A stretch of 64,000 bases of DNA, taken from assembly GCA_046331175.1 (NCBI GenBank), contig JAXLRI010000016.1:62001-126000 (forward strand), in the 5' to 3' direction. The translations under genes were made by a program, and so were the position numbers. The notes under the pieces are model-generated. The model saw only the letters and a program-made list of their open reading frames with translations. It was not told the origin of the DNA and ran no database searches. Below are positions 53,957 through 62,047 of the stretch, in pieces (the first letter of the stretch is position 1; each line of letters begins with the position of its first letter). The DNA comes from JAWKIW01 sp046331175. Lineage in GTDB: Bacteria; Actinomycetota; Acidimicrobiia; Acidimicrobiales; Acidimicrobilacustridaceae.

Positions 53957-54958
53957 TCAGGGCCGCGATGCCGGGGTCATCTGGGCGGTGCGGTCGGGGT
54001 CGCGCTCGACGACCTCGCCGAGGGCCGCGTCGATGCGGGCCAGCAGCTCCGGCTCGAGGCGCACGCCGGAGGCGCCGACGTTGTCGACCACCTGCTCGGG
54101 ACGGGTGGCGCCGACGATGGCCGAGGCGACGTTCGGGTTCTGCAGGACCCAGGCGACGGCGAGCTGGGCCATGGTCAGGCCGGCATCGTCGGCGATCGGG
54201 CGCAGCTGCTGGACGCGCTCGAGCACCTCGTCGCGCAGGAAGCGCTTCACCATGACCTGCCCCTGCTCGTCGGTGGCCCGGGACGCCTCGGGCGGCGGCT
54301 GGCCGGGCAGGTACTTCCCGGTGAGCACGCCCTGGGCGATGGGCGACCACACGATCTGGGAGACGCCCAGCTCCTCGCTGGTGGGGACCACCTCGGCCTC
54401 GATCACCCGCCACAGGGCGGAGTACTGGGGCTGGTTGGAGATGAGCTGGATGCCCAGCTCGGCGGCGAGGCCGTGGCCGGCCCGCAGCTGGTCGGCGGTC
54501 CACTCGGACACGCCGATGTAGAGCGCCTTGCCCTGGCGGACCACGTCGGCGAAGGCCTGCATGGTCTCCTCGAGCGGCGTCTCGTGGTCGTAGCGGTGGG
54601 CCTGGTACAGGTCGACGTAGTCGGTGCCGAGGCGCCGCAGCGAGCCGGCGATCGACTCCATGATGTGCTTGCGGGACAGGCCGCGGTCGTTGGGCCCGGG
54701 ACCGGTGGGCCAGTACACCTTGGTGAAGATCTCGAGGCCCTCGCGGCGCTGGCCCTTCAGGGCGGACCCGAGCACGGCTTCGGCCTTGGTGCCGGCGTAG
54801 ACGTCGGCGGTGTCGAAGGTGGTGATGCCGGCGTCGAGGGCGGCGGCGACGCAGGCGTGGGCCGCCTCGTCCTCGACCTGGCCGCCGTGGGTGATCCAGT
54901 TGCCGTAGGAGATCTCGCTGACCTTCAGGCCGCTGTTGCCGAGGTACCGGTGTTCCAT
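53957..54958 (-). CDS. Aldo/keto reductase
   Basis: A 333-aa NADPH-dependent TIM-barrel reductase of the potassium-channel beta/YghZ-like group. MEHRYLGNSGLKVSEISYGN is the standard opening. The catalytic set includes FDTADVYAGTKAEAVLG (Asp, Tyr), then FTKVYWPTG (Lys) and DLYQAHRYDHETPLEET (His). The C-terminal NADP site is VASAIVGATRPEQVVDN. ATG 54958 is supported by a -10 hexamer 7 nt upstream, which rejects a longer frame. Substrate unknown. Confidence 0.93.
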   Translation of the reverse strand: MEHRYLGNSGLKVSEISYGNWITHGGQVEDEAAHACVAAALDAGITTFDTADVYAGTKAEAVLGSALKGQRREGLEIFTKVYWPTGPGPNDRGLSRKHIMESIAGSLRRLGTDYVDLYQAHRYDHETPLEETMQAFADVVRQGKALYIGVSEWTADQLRAGHGLAAELGIQLISNQPQYSALWRVIEAEVVPTSEELGVSQIVWSPIAQGVLTGKYLPGQPPPEASRATDEQGQVMVKRFLRDEVLERVQQLRPIADDAGLTMAQLAVAWVLQNPNVASAIVGATRPEQVVDNVGASGVRLEPELLARIDAALGEVVERDPDRTAQMTPASRP

Positions 54959-54965
54959 GCCGGTC

Positions 54966-54971
54966 ACCCTA
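54966..54971 (-). promoter_or_regulatory. Leaderless -10 element for the aldo/keto reductase
   Basis: TAGGGT on the minus strand, 7 nt before the ATG. Confidence 0.5.
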
Positions 54972-55073
54972 CGGGCGAGGCGCGTCGACTGCGCCGCCGT
55001 GCCTGACGGTCGGCCCACCGGCGGTGACGGGGACCACCGCGGCTGGGCCGGGTGCGGTGGGGGGCGGCGCGCC

Positions 55074-55079
55074 TACGTT
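55074..55079 (+). promoter_or_regulatory. Leaderless -10 element for fni
   Basis: TACGTT, 6 nt before GTG 55086; it fixes the start within a longer open frame. Confidence 0.6.
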
Positions 55080-55085
55080 GCGGGG

Positions 55086-56186
55086 GTGGACCCCGTGGAG
55101 CGCATCAGCCGCCGCAAGCTCGACCACCTCGAGCTGGCGGCGTCGGACCGCTCGCAGAGCCGCACGCCGGCCGGCTGGGACGACGTGCACCTGGTGCCGC
55201 GGGCGCTGACCGAGGTGTCGCCCGCCGACGTCGACCTCTCGTGCTCCCTGGTGGGCCACGCGCTGGCCGCGCCGCTCGTGCTCGTGCCGATGACCGGCGG
55301 CCACCCCGACGCCGCCGCCCTCAACGCCACCCTCGGCGAGGCCGCCCAGCGGCTCGGCCTGCCCGTCGGCGTGGGCAGCCAGCGGGCCGCCCTGGTCGCA
55401 CCCGAGCTGGCGCCCACCTTCGCAGCGGTGCGCGAGCGGGCGCCCGACGCGGTGGTGATCGGCAACGTCGGCGCCGTGCAGCTGGTGCCCCAGGGCGACA
55501 CCGCCCCGCTCGGGCCCGACGACCTCGTACGGGCCGTCGACATGGTGGACGCCGACCTGCTGTCGATCCACCTCAACGCCGTGCAGGAGCTGTTGCAGCC
55601 CGAGGGCGACCGGTTCGTGGGCCCGCTGCTGCCGGCGATCGAAGCGGCCGTCGAGGCCTGCCCCGTCCCGGTGATCGTGAAGGAGACCGGGGCCGGCGTC
55701 GATCGCGAGAGCGCCGACGCCATCGGCCGCCTGCGTCACCGGGGCCGGGGCGTCGCCGCCCTCGACGTCGGGGGCGCCGGCGGCACGTCGTTCGCCCGCA
55801 TCGAGGCGGCCCGGGCCGCCGACGAGGGCGCGGCGGAGGCTCGCCTGGGCGCGGTGTTCGCCGACTGGGGCATTCCCACGGCGGCGTCGGTGCTGGAGGT
55901 GCGGGGCGCCGGGCTGCCGGTGATCGCCACCGGCGGCGTGCGCCACGGCCTCGACGCCGCCAAGGCGCTGGCCCTCGGTGCGTCGTTCTTCGGCGTCGGC
56001 CGCTACGCCATCACCGCGGCGATGCAGGGGCCTGCAGCGCTGGTCGACGCGCTCCGCGAGCTGGTCGACGAGCTGCGGCTGGCGCTTGTGCTGTGCGGCG
56101 CCCGCACCGTCGCCGACCTGCAGGCCACCCCACCGGTGCTGACCGGCACCACCCTCGCCTGGGCCGAGCAGCGCGGCCTCGTCTGA
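55086..56186 (+). CDS. fni: Type II isopentenyl-diphosphate delta-isomerase
   Basis: A 366-aa FMN- and NADPH-dependent enzyme that interconverts IPP and DMAPP. N-terminal RKLDHLELAA (the RKxxH phosphate motif), PLVLVPMTGGH, LPVGVGSQRAAL, the HLNAVQELLQPEGDR active-site loop with its Gln and Glu, and flavin segments VIVKETGAGV and LDVGGAGGTSF, then PVIATGGVRHG. All consistent with a functional enzyme. It supplies the crt genes and faces crtB convergently across an inverted repeat. Confidence 0.94.
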   Translation: MDPVERISRRKLDHLELAASDRSQSRTPAGWDDVHLVPRALTEVSPADVDLSCSLVGHALAAPLVLVPMTGGHPDAAALNATLGEAAQRLGLPVGVGSQRAALVAPELAPTFAAVRERAPDAVVIGNVGAVQLVPQGDTAPLGPDDLVRAVDMVDADLLSIHLNAVQELLQPEGDRFVGPLLPAIEAAVEACPVPVIVKETGAGVDRESADAIGRLRHRGRGVAALDVGGAGGTSFARIEAARAADEGAAEARLGAVFADWGIPTAASVLEVRGAGLPVIATGGVRHGLDAAKALALGASFFGVGRYAITAAMQGPAALVDALRELVDELRLALVLCGARTVADLQATPPVLTGTTLAWAEQRGLV

Positions 56187-56262
56187 CGCTCGGCGTCCAG
56201 CCCCCGGCCCCAGGCAGCGGTCCGCTGGTCCGCCGGTTCGCCACCCGCCGACCTCACGGTCC

Positions 56263-56317
56263 CCCGAACTTTGGAGGATTCGCGTCAAGGGGTGGCGCGG
56301 ATCCTCCAAAGTTCGGG
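56263..56317. repeat. 22-bp inverted repeat between fni and crtB
   Basis: Arms 56263-56284 and 56296-56317 match at 21 of 22 positions around an 11-nt loop; outer ends are CCCGAACTTTGGAGGAT. It lies in the convergent gap and can act as a bidirectional terminator. A G-rich GGTGGGGTGGGCGGGG stretch follows. Confidence 0.85.
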
Positions 56318-56369
56318 AATGGGAGGGGCGGCGGTGGGGTGGGCGGGGCGGTGGGGTGGGCGGGGTTGG

Positions 56370-57344
56370 CTAGTGGGTGGCCATGGCGCGGGCGACGACG
56401 GCGGCCTTGCGCCACGCCGGGACGCGGGCCCGCTGGGAGAACACGTCGTAGTGGTTGGCCTCGATGACGTCGAGGATCTCGCCGTAGAGCACGCGGGCGG
56501 CGCGGATGCAGCGAGCAGAGCTGGTCGGCAGGTGGGCGAGGCCGGTCTCGGCCACGGCGTACAGCTCGCGGCAGCGCCCCACCTCGTAGCGGGCCAGGTC
56601 GACCCAGGCGCCGTCGACGGTGCGCCGCCACGGGTCGGCGCCGAACTTCCGCAGGTCCTCCTGGGGCAGGTACACGCGGCCGCGGTCGAGGTCCTCGTTC
56701 ACGTCGCGCAGGAAGTTGGTCAGCTGGAAGGCGTCGCCCAGGGCCCGGGCCGGCTCGAAGGCGGCGTCGGACAGCGGCTCGAGGACGGGCAGCATCATCT
56801 CGCCGATCACCGCCGCCGAGCCGTCCATGTAGTCCTGCAGGTCGGCGTAGGTCTCGTACTCGGTGACCGTCAGGTCCATCGCCATGGACCGCAGGAACCG
56901 CCGGAACATGTCGGGGTCCATGTCGAAGGCGTGGACGGTGTGGACCACCGCCTTGAGCACGAGGTCGTCGGATCGACCCCGCTCGAGGTCGGCGAAGAAG
57001 CGGTCGCCGAAGGAGGTCAGGGCGGCCTCGCGCTCGGCCACCGACGACCAGTCGGGGGCGTCGACGATCTCGTCGGCGTAGCGAGCGAAGCCGTACAGGG
57101 CCCACACGTGGGGCCGCTTGATGGCCGGCAGGGCGTAGGCGGCCCAGTAGTAGGTGGTGCCGTGCTGGCGGTTGAGGGCGCGGCAGGCGGCGTAGCTCTC
57201 GTCGAGCGTGGGGACGGGGCCGTCGGTGCGGCGCTGGCGGTGGGGGACGATCTTGGCCGCCACCTCGGCCTCGGTCAGGCCGGTGGTCGGTCGGTCGGCC
57301 GTCACCGCCGGCCTCCGGCCTCGCCTCGTGGGTGTCGACGGCAT
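56370..57344 (-). CDS. crtB: Phytoene synthase
   Basis: A 324-aa squalene/phytoene synthase that joins two GGPP to phytoene at the membrane surface. Two aspartate-rich motifs: YADEIVDAP and DVNEDLDRGRVYLP, the latter preceded by the family segment GDAFQLTNFLR. Arg-rich RCRELYAVAETGLAHLP and later AARVLYGEILDVIEAN are also family sequence. ATG 57344 lies 7 nt after the crtI stop with GGAGG upstream; a GTG at 57305 is an alternative. Third gene of the crtE-crtI-crtB operon. Confidence 0.94.
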   Translation of the reverse strand: MPSTPTRRGRRPAVTADRPTTGLTEAEVAAKIVPHRQRRTDGPVPTLDESYAACRALNRQHGTTYYWAAYALPAIKRPHVWALYGFARYADEIVDAPDWSSVAEREAALTSFGDRFFADLERGRSDDLVLKAVVHTVHAFDMDPDMFRRFLRSMAMDLTVTEYETYADLQDYMDGSAAVIGEMMLPVLEPLSDAAFEPARALGDAFQLTNFLRDVNEDLDRGRVYLPQEDLRKFGADPWRRTVDGAWVDLARYEVGRCRELYAVAETGLAHLPTSSARCIRAARVLYGEILDVIEANHYDVFSQRARVPAWRKAAVVARAMATH

Positions 57345-57351
57345 CCCGTCA

Positions 57352-58833
57352 TCACCGGCCTCCCGCCGCGTAGCGGTCGACCCGTTCGGCGGCCAGGCGG
57401 CCCGACACCAGCACCATGGGCACGCCCACGCCGGGCAGCGTGCCCGAGCCGGCGAACACCAGGCCCGGCGCCTGCTTGTTCACGTTGTTGGGCCGGAACG
57501 GCCCGGTCTGGCGGAACAGGTGGGACAGGGCGAACGGCGTGCCCCGCTCCATGCCCTGGCGCTCCCAGTCGAGGGGGTCGACGAAGGCCTCGACCTCGAT
57601 GTCGTCGGGGTAGCCGAGGGCGGCCACCTTGGCGGCGATGCTGTCGCGGAAGCGGCCGCGCTCGGCGGTCCAGTCGATGCGCCCGTCGAGGTTGGGCGTG
57701 GGCTCGAGCACGTAGAGCACGGTGCTGTCGTCGGGGGCCAGGCCCGGGTCGTCGACCGTCGGCACGGTGACCAGGATCGACGGGTCGGGCATGCGGGTGC
57801 CGTCCTCGAGCAGCGAGCGGAAGGCGGCGTCCCACTGGCGGCCGAAGTGGATGTTGTGGTGGGCGACGTCGTCGGCCGGCTTGCCCTTGGCCCCGACGTG
57901 CCACACCACGCACGACGGCGAGTACTTCCCGGTGCGGGCCACGCGGGGCACCTTGAGGCCGGGGAGCAGCGTGCGGTAGGCGGCGGGCAGGTCGGGGTTG
58001 CACACCACGGCGTCGGCCCGCAGGACCTCGCCCGAGTCGAGGCGCACGCCCTGCACCTTCCCGGTGGAGCCGTGCTCGAGGAGGATGCGATCGACCGAGG
58101 TGTCGTAGCGGAAGCCGACGCCGGCCTTCTCGATGGCGTCGGCCAGGGCGGCGGGCACGGCGTGCATGCCGCCCTCGGGGAACCACACGCCCTTCACCGA
58201 GTCCATGTAGGTGATGACGCAGTAGATGGCCAGCGCCTGGTACGGCGCCAGGCCGGCGTACATCGACTGGAAGGAGAAGATGCGCTGCAGGCGCTCGTCG
58301 CTGAAGTACTTGGCGACGCGAGCCGAGAGCTTGCCGAAGCCGCCGTGGCGCAGCAGCTTCAGGGCTGGTGTCAGCGGCCAGGCGAGGTCGAGGGGCGAGT
58401 CGAAGTTGCGGTCGATGAAGTCGCCCATCTCGAGGCGGTAGAGCTGCTCGAGCCAGTCGCAGAACTGGTGGAAGCCGGCGGCCTCGGCCGGACCGGCGAG
58501 GTCGCGGATCTCGCCGGCCATGCGCTCGCGGTCGTGCCAGATGCGCAGCTGCGAGCCGTCCTCGTAGACGGCCCGGTACATGGGGTCGACCGGGTGCAGC
58601 GTGAGGAAGTCCTCGGTGCGGGCGTCGACGGCGCGGAAGGCGTCGTCGATCAGGTCGACCATGGTGAGCACGGTGGGCCCGGTGTCGAAGCGGTAGCCGC
58701 CGAGCTCGAGGCGTCCGGCGCGACCGCCGGGGACCGACTCGCGCTCGACGACCAGCACCTCGTGGCCGGCCTTGCGCAGGTGGGCGGCGGTGGCGAGCCC
58801 GCCGAGTCCGGCGCCGACGACGATGACGTCCAC
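57352..58833 (-). CDS. crtI: Phytoene desaturase (lycopene-forming type)
   Basis: A 493-aa FAD-dependent CrtI that converts phytoene through several desaturations to lycopene. N-terminal dinucleotide site VIVVGAGLGGLATAAHLRKA and VPGGRAGRLELGGYRFDTGP. C-terminal bacterial-type signature PGLVFAGSGTLPGVGVPMVL near the flavin. The number of desaturation steps cannot be read from the sequence. Followed by crtB at 7 nt, preceded by crtE at 12 nt. GTG start with GAGAGGAGCGGGAC. Confidence 0.95.
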   Translation of the reverse strand: MDVIVVGAGLGGLATAAHLRKAGHEVLVVERESVPGGRAGRLELGGYRFDTGPTVLTMVDLIDDAFRAVDARTEDFLTLHPVDPMYRAVYEDGSQLRIWHDRERMAGEIRDLAGPAEAAGFHQFCDWLEQLYRLEMGDFIDRNFDSPLDLAWPLTPALKLLRHGGFGKLSARVAKYFSDERLQRIFSFQSMYAGLAPYQALAIYCVITYMDSVKGVWFPEGGMHAVPAALADAIEKAGVGFRYDTSVDRILLEHGSTGKVQGVRLDSGEVLRADAVVCNPDLPAAYRTLLPGLKVPRVARTGKYSPSCVVWHVGAKGKPADDVAHHNIHFGRQWDAAFRSLLEDGTRMPDPSILVTVPTVDDPGLAPDDSTVLYVLEPTPNLDGRIDWTAERGRFRDSIAAKVAALGYPDDIEVEAFVDPLDWERQGMERGTPFALSHLFRQTGPFRPNNVNKQAPGLVFAGSGTLPGVGVPMVLVSGRLAAERVDRYAAGGR

Positions 58834-58845
58834 GTCCCGCTCCTC

Positions 58846-59994
58846 TCAGTAGGCCCGGTCGGTGAGGAACCAGGCGAGGTCGACCAGGGCGTCTCGCACG
58901 TCGCCGGGCAGCGGGCCGTGGTGGACGGCGGCCTCGGCCTGGCGGCGCAGGTCGGCGATCTCGTCCTCGATGGCGGCCAGCGCCCCGGTGTCGACGACGA
59001 CCTGCTGGATGGCGGCCACGCCGTCGTCGGTCAGCCCGGGCGTGCCGACCATGGCCAGCACGTCGGCCTGGCGCTGGTCGGCGCGCTCGCGGGCGATGGC
59101 CAGCATGGGGGTGGGCTTGCCTTCGCGGAGGTCGTCGCCCACCGGCTTGCCGACGGTGGCGGCATCGCCGAACGCGCCCAGCACGTCGTCGCGCAGCTGG
59201 AAGGCGATGCCGATGGGCTCGCCGTAGCGGGCCAGGGCGTCGAACACGGCCGGCCCGGCGAGGGGGTCGGCCAGCGCCGCGCCCAGCTGCAGCGGCCGCT
59301 CGACCGTGTAGCGGCCGGACTTCATGCGGGCGATGAGGCGGGCCTGCTCACCGGTGGCGTGGCCGCGAGCGGTGCCGACGACGTCGAGGTACTGGCCGAG
59401 CATGAGCTCGACCCGCAGGTCGCGCCACACGCCGAGGGCGGGTTCGGGGGCCCCGGTGAGCAGGGCGTCGGCGTGGACGTGGGCGAGGTCGCCCACGAGG
59501 ATGGCGACGCCCTCGCCGAAGCGCCGGCTCTCGCCCCGCCAGCCCTCGTCGGCGTGGCGGTCGGCCCAGGCGATGTGGGGGGTGGTGCGGCCGCGGCGGG
59601 TGTCGGCGCCGTCCATGACGTCGTCGTGGAGCAGCGCGAAGGCGTGCAGCAGCTCGAAGGCCAGGCCGGCGTCGTCGACCAGGGCAGCACCGGGCTCGCC
59701 GTCGGGGTCGGCTCCGGTGGCGGCGTAGCCCCAGTAGCAGAAGGTCGGTCGCAGTCGCTTGCCGCCGTCGAGCACCGCCCCCTCGAGCACGTCGAGGGGG
59801 TCGGCCAGCGTGGCGTCGACCCCGTGCCAGCGCAGCCGCTCGGCCCCGAGCAGGGACCGGAAGCGGGCCTCGACGCGGTCGGCGACGAGCGGGATGCGGC
59901 CGGGCAGCGATGACGTCGCGCTGGCCGTGGCGCGAGCCCCGCGGTCGGTGGCTGGCTCGCTCGAGGTGGTCGCGATGGTCTGGGCGAGACCCAT
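58846..59994 (-). CDS. crtE: Polyprenyl synthase, probably geranylgeranyl-diphosphate synthase
   Basis: A 382-aa trans-isoprenyl diphosphate synthase. First aspartate-rich motif LLHDDVMDGADTRRG (about residue 130), with GGKRLRP before it, then the second motif in FQLRDDVLGAFGD and KPVGDDLREGKPTPML. The N-terminal extension of 40 residues is Ser/Ala/Thr-rich. Chain length (C20) is inferred from the operon with crtI and crtB. RBS GGAGGACAGGCC before ATG. Its promoter overlaps the palindrome described next. Confidence 0.9.
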   Translation of the reverse strand: MGLAQTIATTSSEPATDRGARATASATSSLPGRIPLVADRVEARFRSLLGAERLRWHGVDATLADPLDVLEGAVLDGGKRLRPTFCYWGYAATGADPDGEPGAALVDDAGLAFELLHAFALLHDDVMDGADTRRGRTTPHIAWADRHADEGWRGESRRFGEGVAILVGDLAHVHADALLTGAPEPALGVWRDLRVELMLGQYLDVVGTARGHATGEQARLIARMKSGRYTVERPLQLGAALADPLAGPAVFDALARYGEPIGIAFQLRDDVLGAFGDAATVGKPVGDDLREGKPTPMLAIARERADQRQADVLAMVGTPGLTDDGVAAIQQVVVDTGALAAIEDEIADLRRQAEAAVHHGPLPGDVRDALVDLAWFLTDRAY

Positions 59995-60023
59995 GGCCTG
60001 TCCTCCGGGGCTGGGGGCTGGAA

Positions 60024-60037
60024 TTAGCGCTAAAGTA
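60024..60037. promoter_or_regulatory. Divergent crt promoters on a shared palindrome
   Basis: TTAGCGCTAA (60024-60033) is a perfect 10-bp palindrome. The minus-strand -10 TACTTT (60032-60037) and the plus-strand -10 TAAAGT (60031-60036) overlap each other and its right end. This is the only AT-rich point in the 144-bp gap between crtE and crtYc. A bound repressor would close both. Confidence 0.6.
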
Positions 60038-60138
60038 CCGGGCGATCCCGGTCGCACCTCGGGCCCAGCCGGCCGAAACATGGAATTCACCGGCCGCCGG
60101 ATGCGCCACCTTCCCGAAGAACGGTGTTCACTGCCCCC

Positions 60139-60570
60139 ATGGACCGCTACCAGTACCTCCTGCTGATGGGCGGCTGCTTCCTCATCACGCTGCCCCTCGA
60201 GGTGGTCTTCGGGGCTCGGGTGTGGCGCCGGCCGGTCCGGCTGCTCACGGTGCTGGCCCCCGTGGTGGCGATCTTCTACGTGTGGGACATCGTCGCCATC
60301 GCCCGGGGCCACTGGACCTTCAGCGACCGCTTCACCACCGGCGTGGTGCTCCCGGGCGGCGTGCCCCTGGAGGAGCTGGTCTTCTTCGTCATCATCCCGG
60401 TCTGTGCGCTGCTCTCGTACGAGGCCGTGCGCAACCTGCTCGGCCACGACCTGCCGAGCTGGGTGGGCGACCGGCTGCCGTACCGCCTCGGCGGCAACCG
60501 GCGGCCGGCCTCGGCCGAGGGCGATGCCGCGCCGGATCGTGCGGCGGCCGAGCGGGCAGGGGTGGCGTGA
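60139..60570 (+). CDS. crtYc: Lycopene cyclase subunit (CrtYc-like)
   Basis: A 143-aa membrane protein with three hydrophobic segments. It is one half of the heterodimeric actinobacterial-type lycopene cyclase. The family motif PLEELVFFVIIPVCALLSYE carries the conserved acidic pair, and the opening YLLLMGGCFLITLPLEVVFG is typical. The basic tail is Arg/Ala-rich. Ring type (beta, epsilon) cannot be told from sequence alone. Its stop overlaps the start of the next gene (TGATG). Confidence 0.9.
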   Translation: MDRYQYLLLMGGCFLITLPLEVVFGARVWRRPVRLLTVLAPVVAIFYVWDIVAIARGHWTFSDRFTTGVVLPGGVPLEELVFFVIIPVCALLSYEAVRNLLGHDLPSWVGDRLPYRLGGNRRPASAEGDAAPDRAAAERAGVA

Positions 60571-60956
60571 TGCCCGAGTACACCGTCGCCGCCGTGGTGG
60601 CCACCATCGTCGTGGTCGTGCTCGAGCTCACCTGGTTCCGCACCGGGATCTTCCGCAGCCGCACCTACTGGATCACCCTCGGCATCTGCCTGTTCTTCAT
60701 GGTCCTCGTCAACGGCTGGCTCACGAAGCTGTCGGCGCCGATCGTGCTCTACGACCCCGCGATGAAGACGCCGTGGCGGGTGCCGCTCGACATCCCGGTC
60801 GAGGACTACTTCTTCGGCTTCCCGCTGCTGACCCTGGCGATCATCCTGTGGATCCGCCAGGGGCGTGACGACCCGCACGAGCAGGCCGTGGCGGCGCGAG
60901 CCGACGGACGGGAGACCGCCGGCGCGCCGGCCGACGACGCGCTGGCCACCGGCTGA
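60570..60956 (+). CDS. crtYd: Lycopene cyclase subunit (CrtYd-like)
   Basis: A 128-aa partner subunit with three hydrophobic segments. PVEDYFFGFPLLTLAIILW holds the second subunit's acidic motif, matching PLEE in CrtYc. FRSRTYWITLGICLFFMVL begins the second helix. The cytoplasmic tail is polar. Both subunits together are expected to cyclise lycopene or a longer acyclic carotenoid. Confidence 0.9.
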   Translation: MPEYTVAAVVATIVVVVLELTWFRTGIFRSRTYWITLGICLFFMVLVNGWLTKLSAPIVLYDPAMKTPWRVPLDIPVEDYFFGFPLLTLAIILWIRQGRDDPHEQAVAARADGRETAGAPADDALATG

Positions 60957-61042
60957 TCCACCACCCTCGGGCACGCCGCTGGCGGCCGCGCGAGGCTGCG
61001 GGCCGTCCCGGCTCGCACACTGCCCGACCGCTGGAGGTCCCG

Positions 61043-61528
61043 ATGCCGTTCCCCCCCGACGAGGTCGCCGCCGCCGTCGCCGCCTACGTCGACCTGCGCG
61101 AGCGCATCGAGCGGGGCGAGGCGCACTGGACCGACCTCGCCGGGATCTTCACCGACGATGTCGTCTACATCGACCCGGCGTGGGGCCGGGTCGAGGGCAT
61201 CGACGAGCTGCGCACCTTCCTCGACGAGTCGATGCGGGGCCTCGAGGACTGGCGCTTCCCCGTGGAGTACACGGCGATCACCGGCGACACCGTCGTCGTG
61301 AAGTGGAGCCAGATCCTGCCGGGGGCACGGGAGGACGGGACGCCCTACGTGCAGTCCGGGTACTCGACGTTGGTCTACGCCGGCGACGGGCGGTTCTCCT
61401 ACGAGGAGGACCTGCTCAACATGACCCACGTGCTCGAGGACCTCGCCGCTAGCGGCTGGCGCCCGGGCGAGGGCTTCGTGATGCCGCCGACGGACCCAGT
61501 GCGCGACTTCTCCCGCCGTTCGGGCTGA
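61043..61528 (+). CDS. SnoaL/NTF2-like protein
   Basis: A 161-aa cone-fold protein. AAYVDLRERIERGEAHWTDL, FTDDVVYIDPAWGRVEGID and EYTAITGDTVVVKWSQIL are typical of NTF2-like domains, whose pocket may bind or isomerise a small molecule. A polar C-terminus is extra. The RBS GGAGG is 6 nt before ATG. It follows the cyclase genes by 86 bp on the same strand; a link to carotenoids is not supported beyond position. Confidence 0.8.
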   Translation: MPFPPDEVAAAVAAYVDLRERIERGEAHWTDLAGIFTDDVVYIDPAWGRVEGIDELRTFLDESMRGLEDWRFPVEYTAITGDTVVVKWSQILPGAREDGTPYVQSGYSTLVYAGDGRFSYEEDLLNMTHVLEDLAASGWRPGEGFVMPPTDPVRDFSRRSG

Positions 61529-61552
61529 TCGGCGGACGGCCGTGTCGGCTGG

Positions 61553-61972
61553 TCAGGGCGCCGGATCGTCGAGGGTGATGCCGAGGTGCACCCGGTTCGG
61601 CGCCGACTGCCGGCGCAGGGTGCCCAGCAGACCGGTCGCGAGCCCGAAGGCGCGCCAGGTGAGGCCGTACTTGCGGGCGAGCACGGCGTCGGCCCGCTCG
61701 GCCTCGGCCCCGTCGAGGATCGCGGCCGTGCCGGCAAGCTCGTCGGCGCCGGCGGCCGAACGACCGCGCGCGTCGCAGCGCACCAGCCGGACGTGGGCGT
61801 CGTTGCGGATGCGCTTGACCTTGCCGGCGTCGCGATCGGTGACCACCACGATCGTGTCGCCGTCGACGGCGAACCACACCGGCGTGCGCACGTCGGTGCC
61901 GTCGCGCTTGGTGGTGGTGAGGGCGATGTACTGCGCTCGATCGAGCTCGGCGAGGGTGGCGGGGGCGACCAT
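61553..61972 (-). CDS. F420-dependent pyridoxamine-oxidase-like (PPOX) enzyme
   Basis: A 139-aa split-barrel flavin/deazaflavin protein. LTTTKRDGTDVRTPVWFAVD and VVTDRDAGKVKRIRND are the standard early motifs of PPOX-class F420-dependent enzymes, which reduce various small molecules with F420H2. The short C-terminal helix region ends in VHLGITLDDP. The substrate is unknown. The opening MVAPATLAELDRAQYIAL and the leaderless -10 fix the start. Confidence 0.85.
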   Translation of the reverse strand: MVAPATLAELDRAQYIALTTTKRDGTDVRTPVWFAVDGDTIVVVTDRDAGKVKRIRNDAHVRLVRCDARGRSAAGADELAGTAAILDGAEAERADAVLARKYGLTWRAFGLATGLLGTLRRQSAPNRVHLGITLDDPAP

Positions 61973-61978
61973 CGGCCC

Positions 61979-61984
61979 AGTGTG
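61979..61984 (-). promoter_or_regulatory. Leaderless -10 element for the PPOX gene
   Basis: CACACT on the minus strand, 6 nt before the ATG. Confidence 0.4.
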
Positions 61985-62034
61985 GCCCCGCCGATCCGAG
62001 ATCCACGAGCCCAGCGGCGCCGGATCGGGTCTGG

Positions 62035-62040
62035 CAGGAT
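62035..62040 (+). promoter_or_regulatory. Leaderless -10 element for the reductase gene
   Basis: CAGGAT, 7 nt before ATG 62048. Confidence 0.4.
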
Positions 62041-62047
62041 CGCCGCC

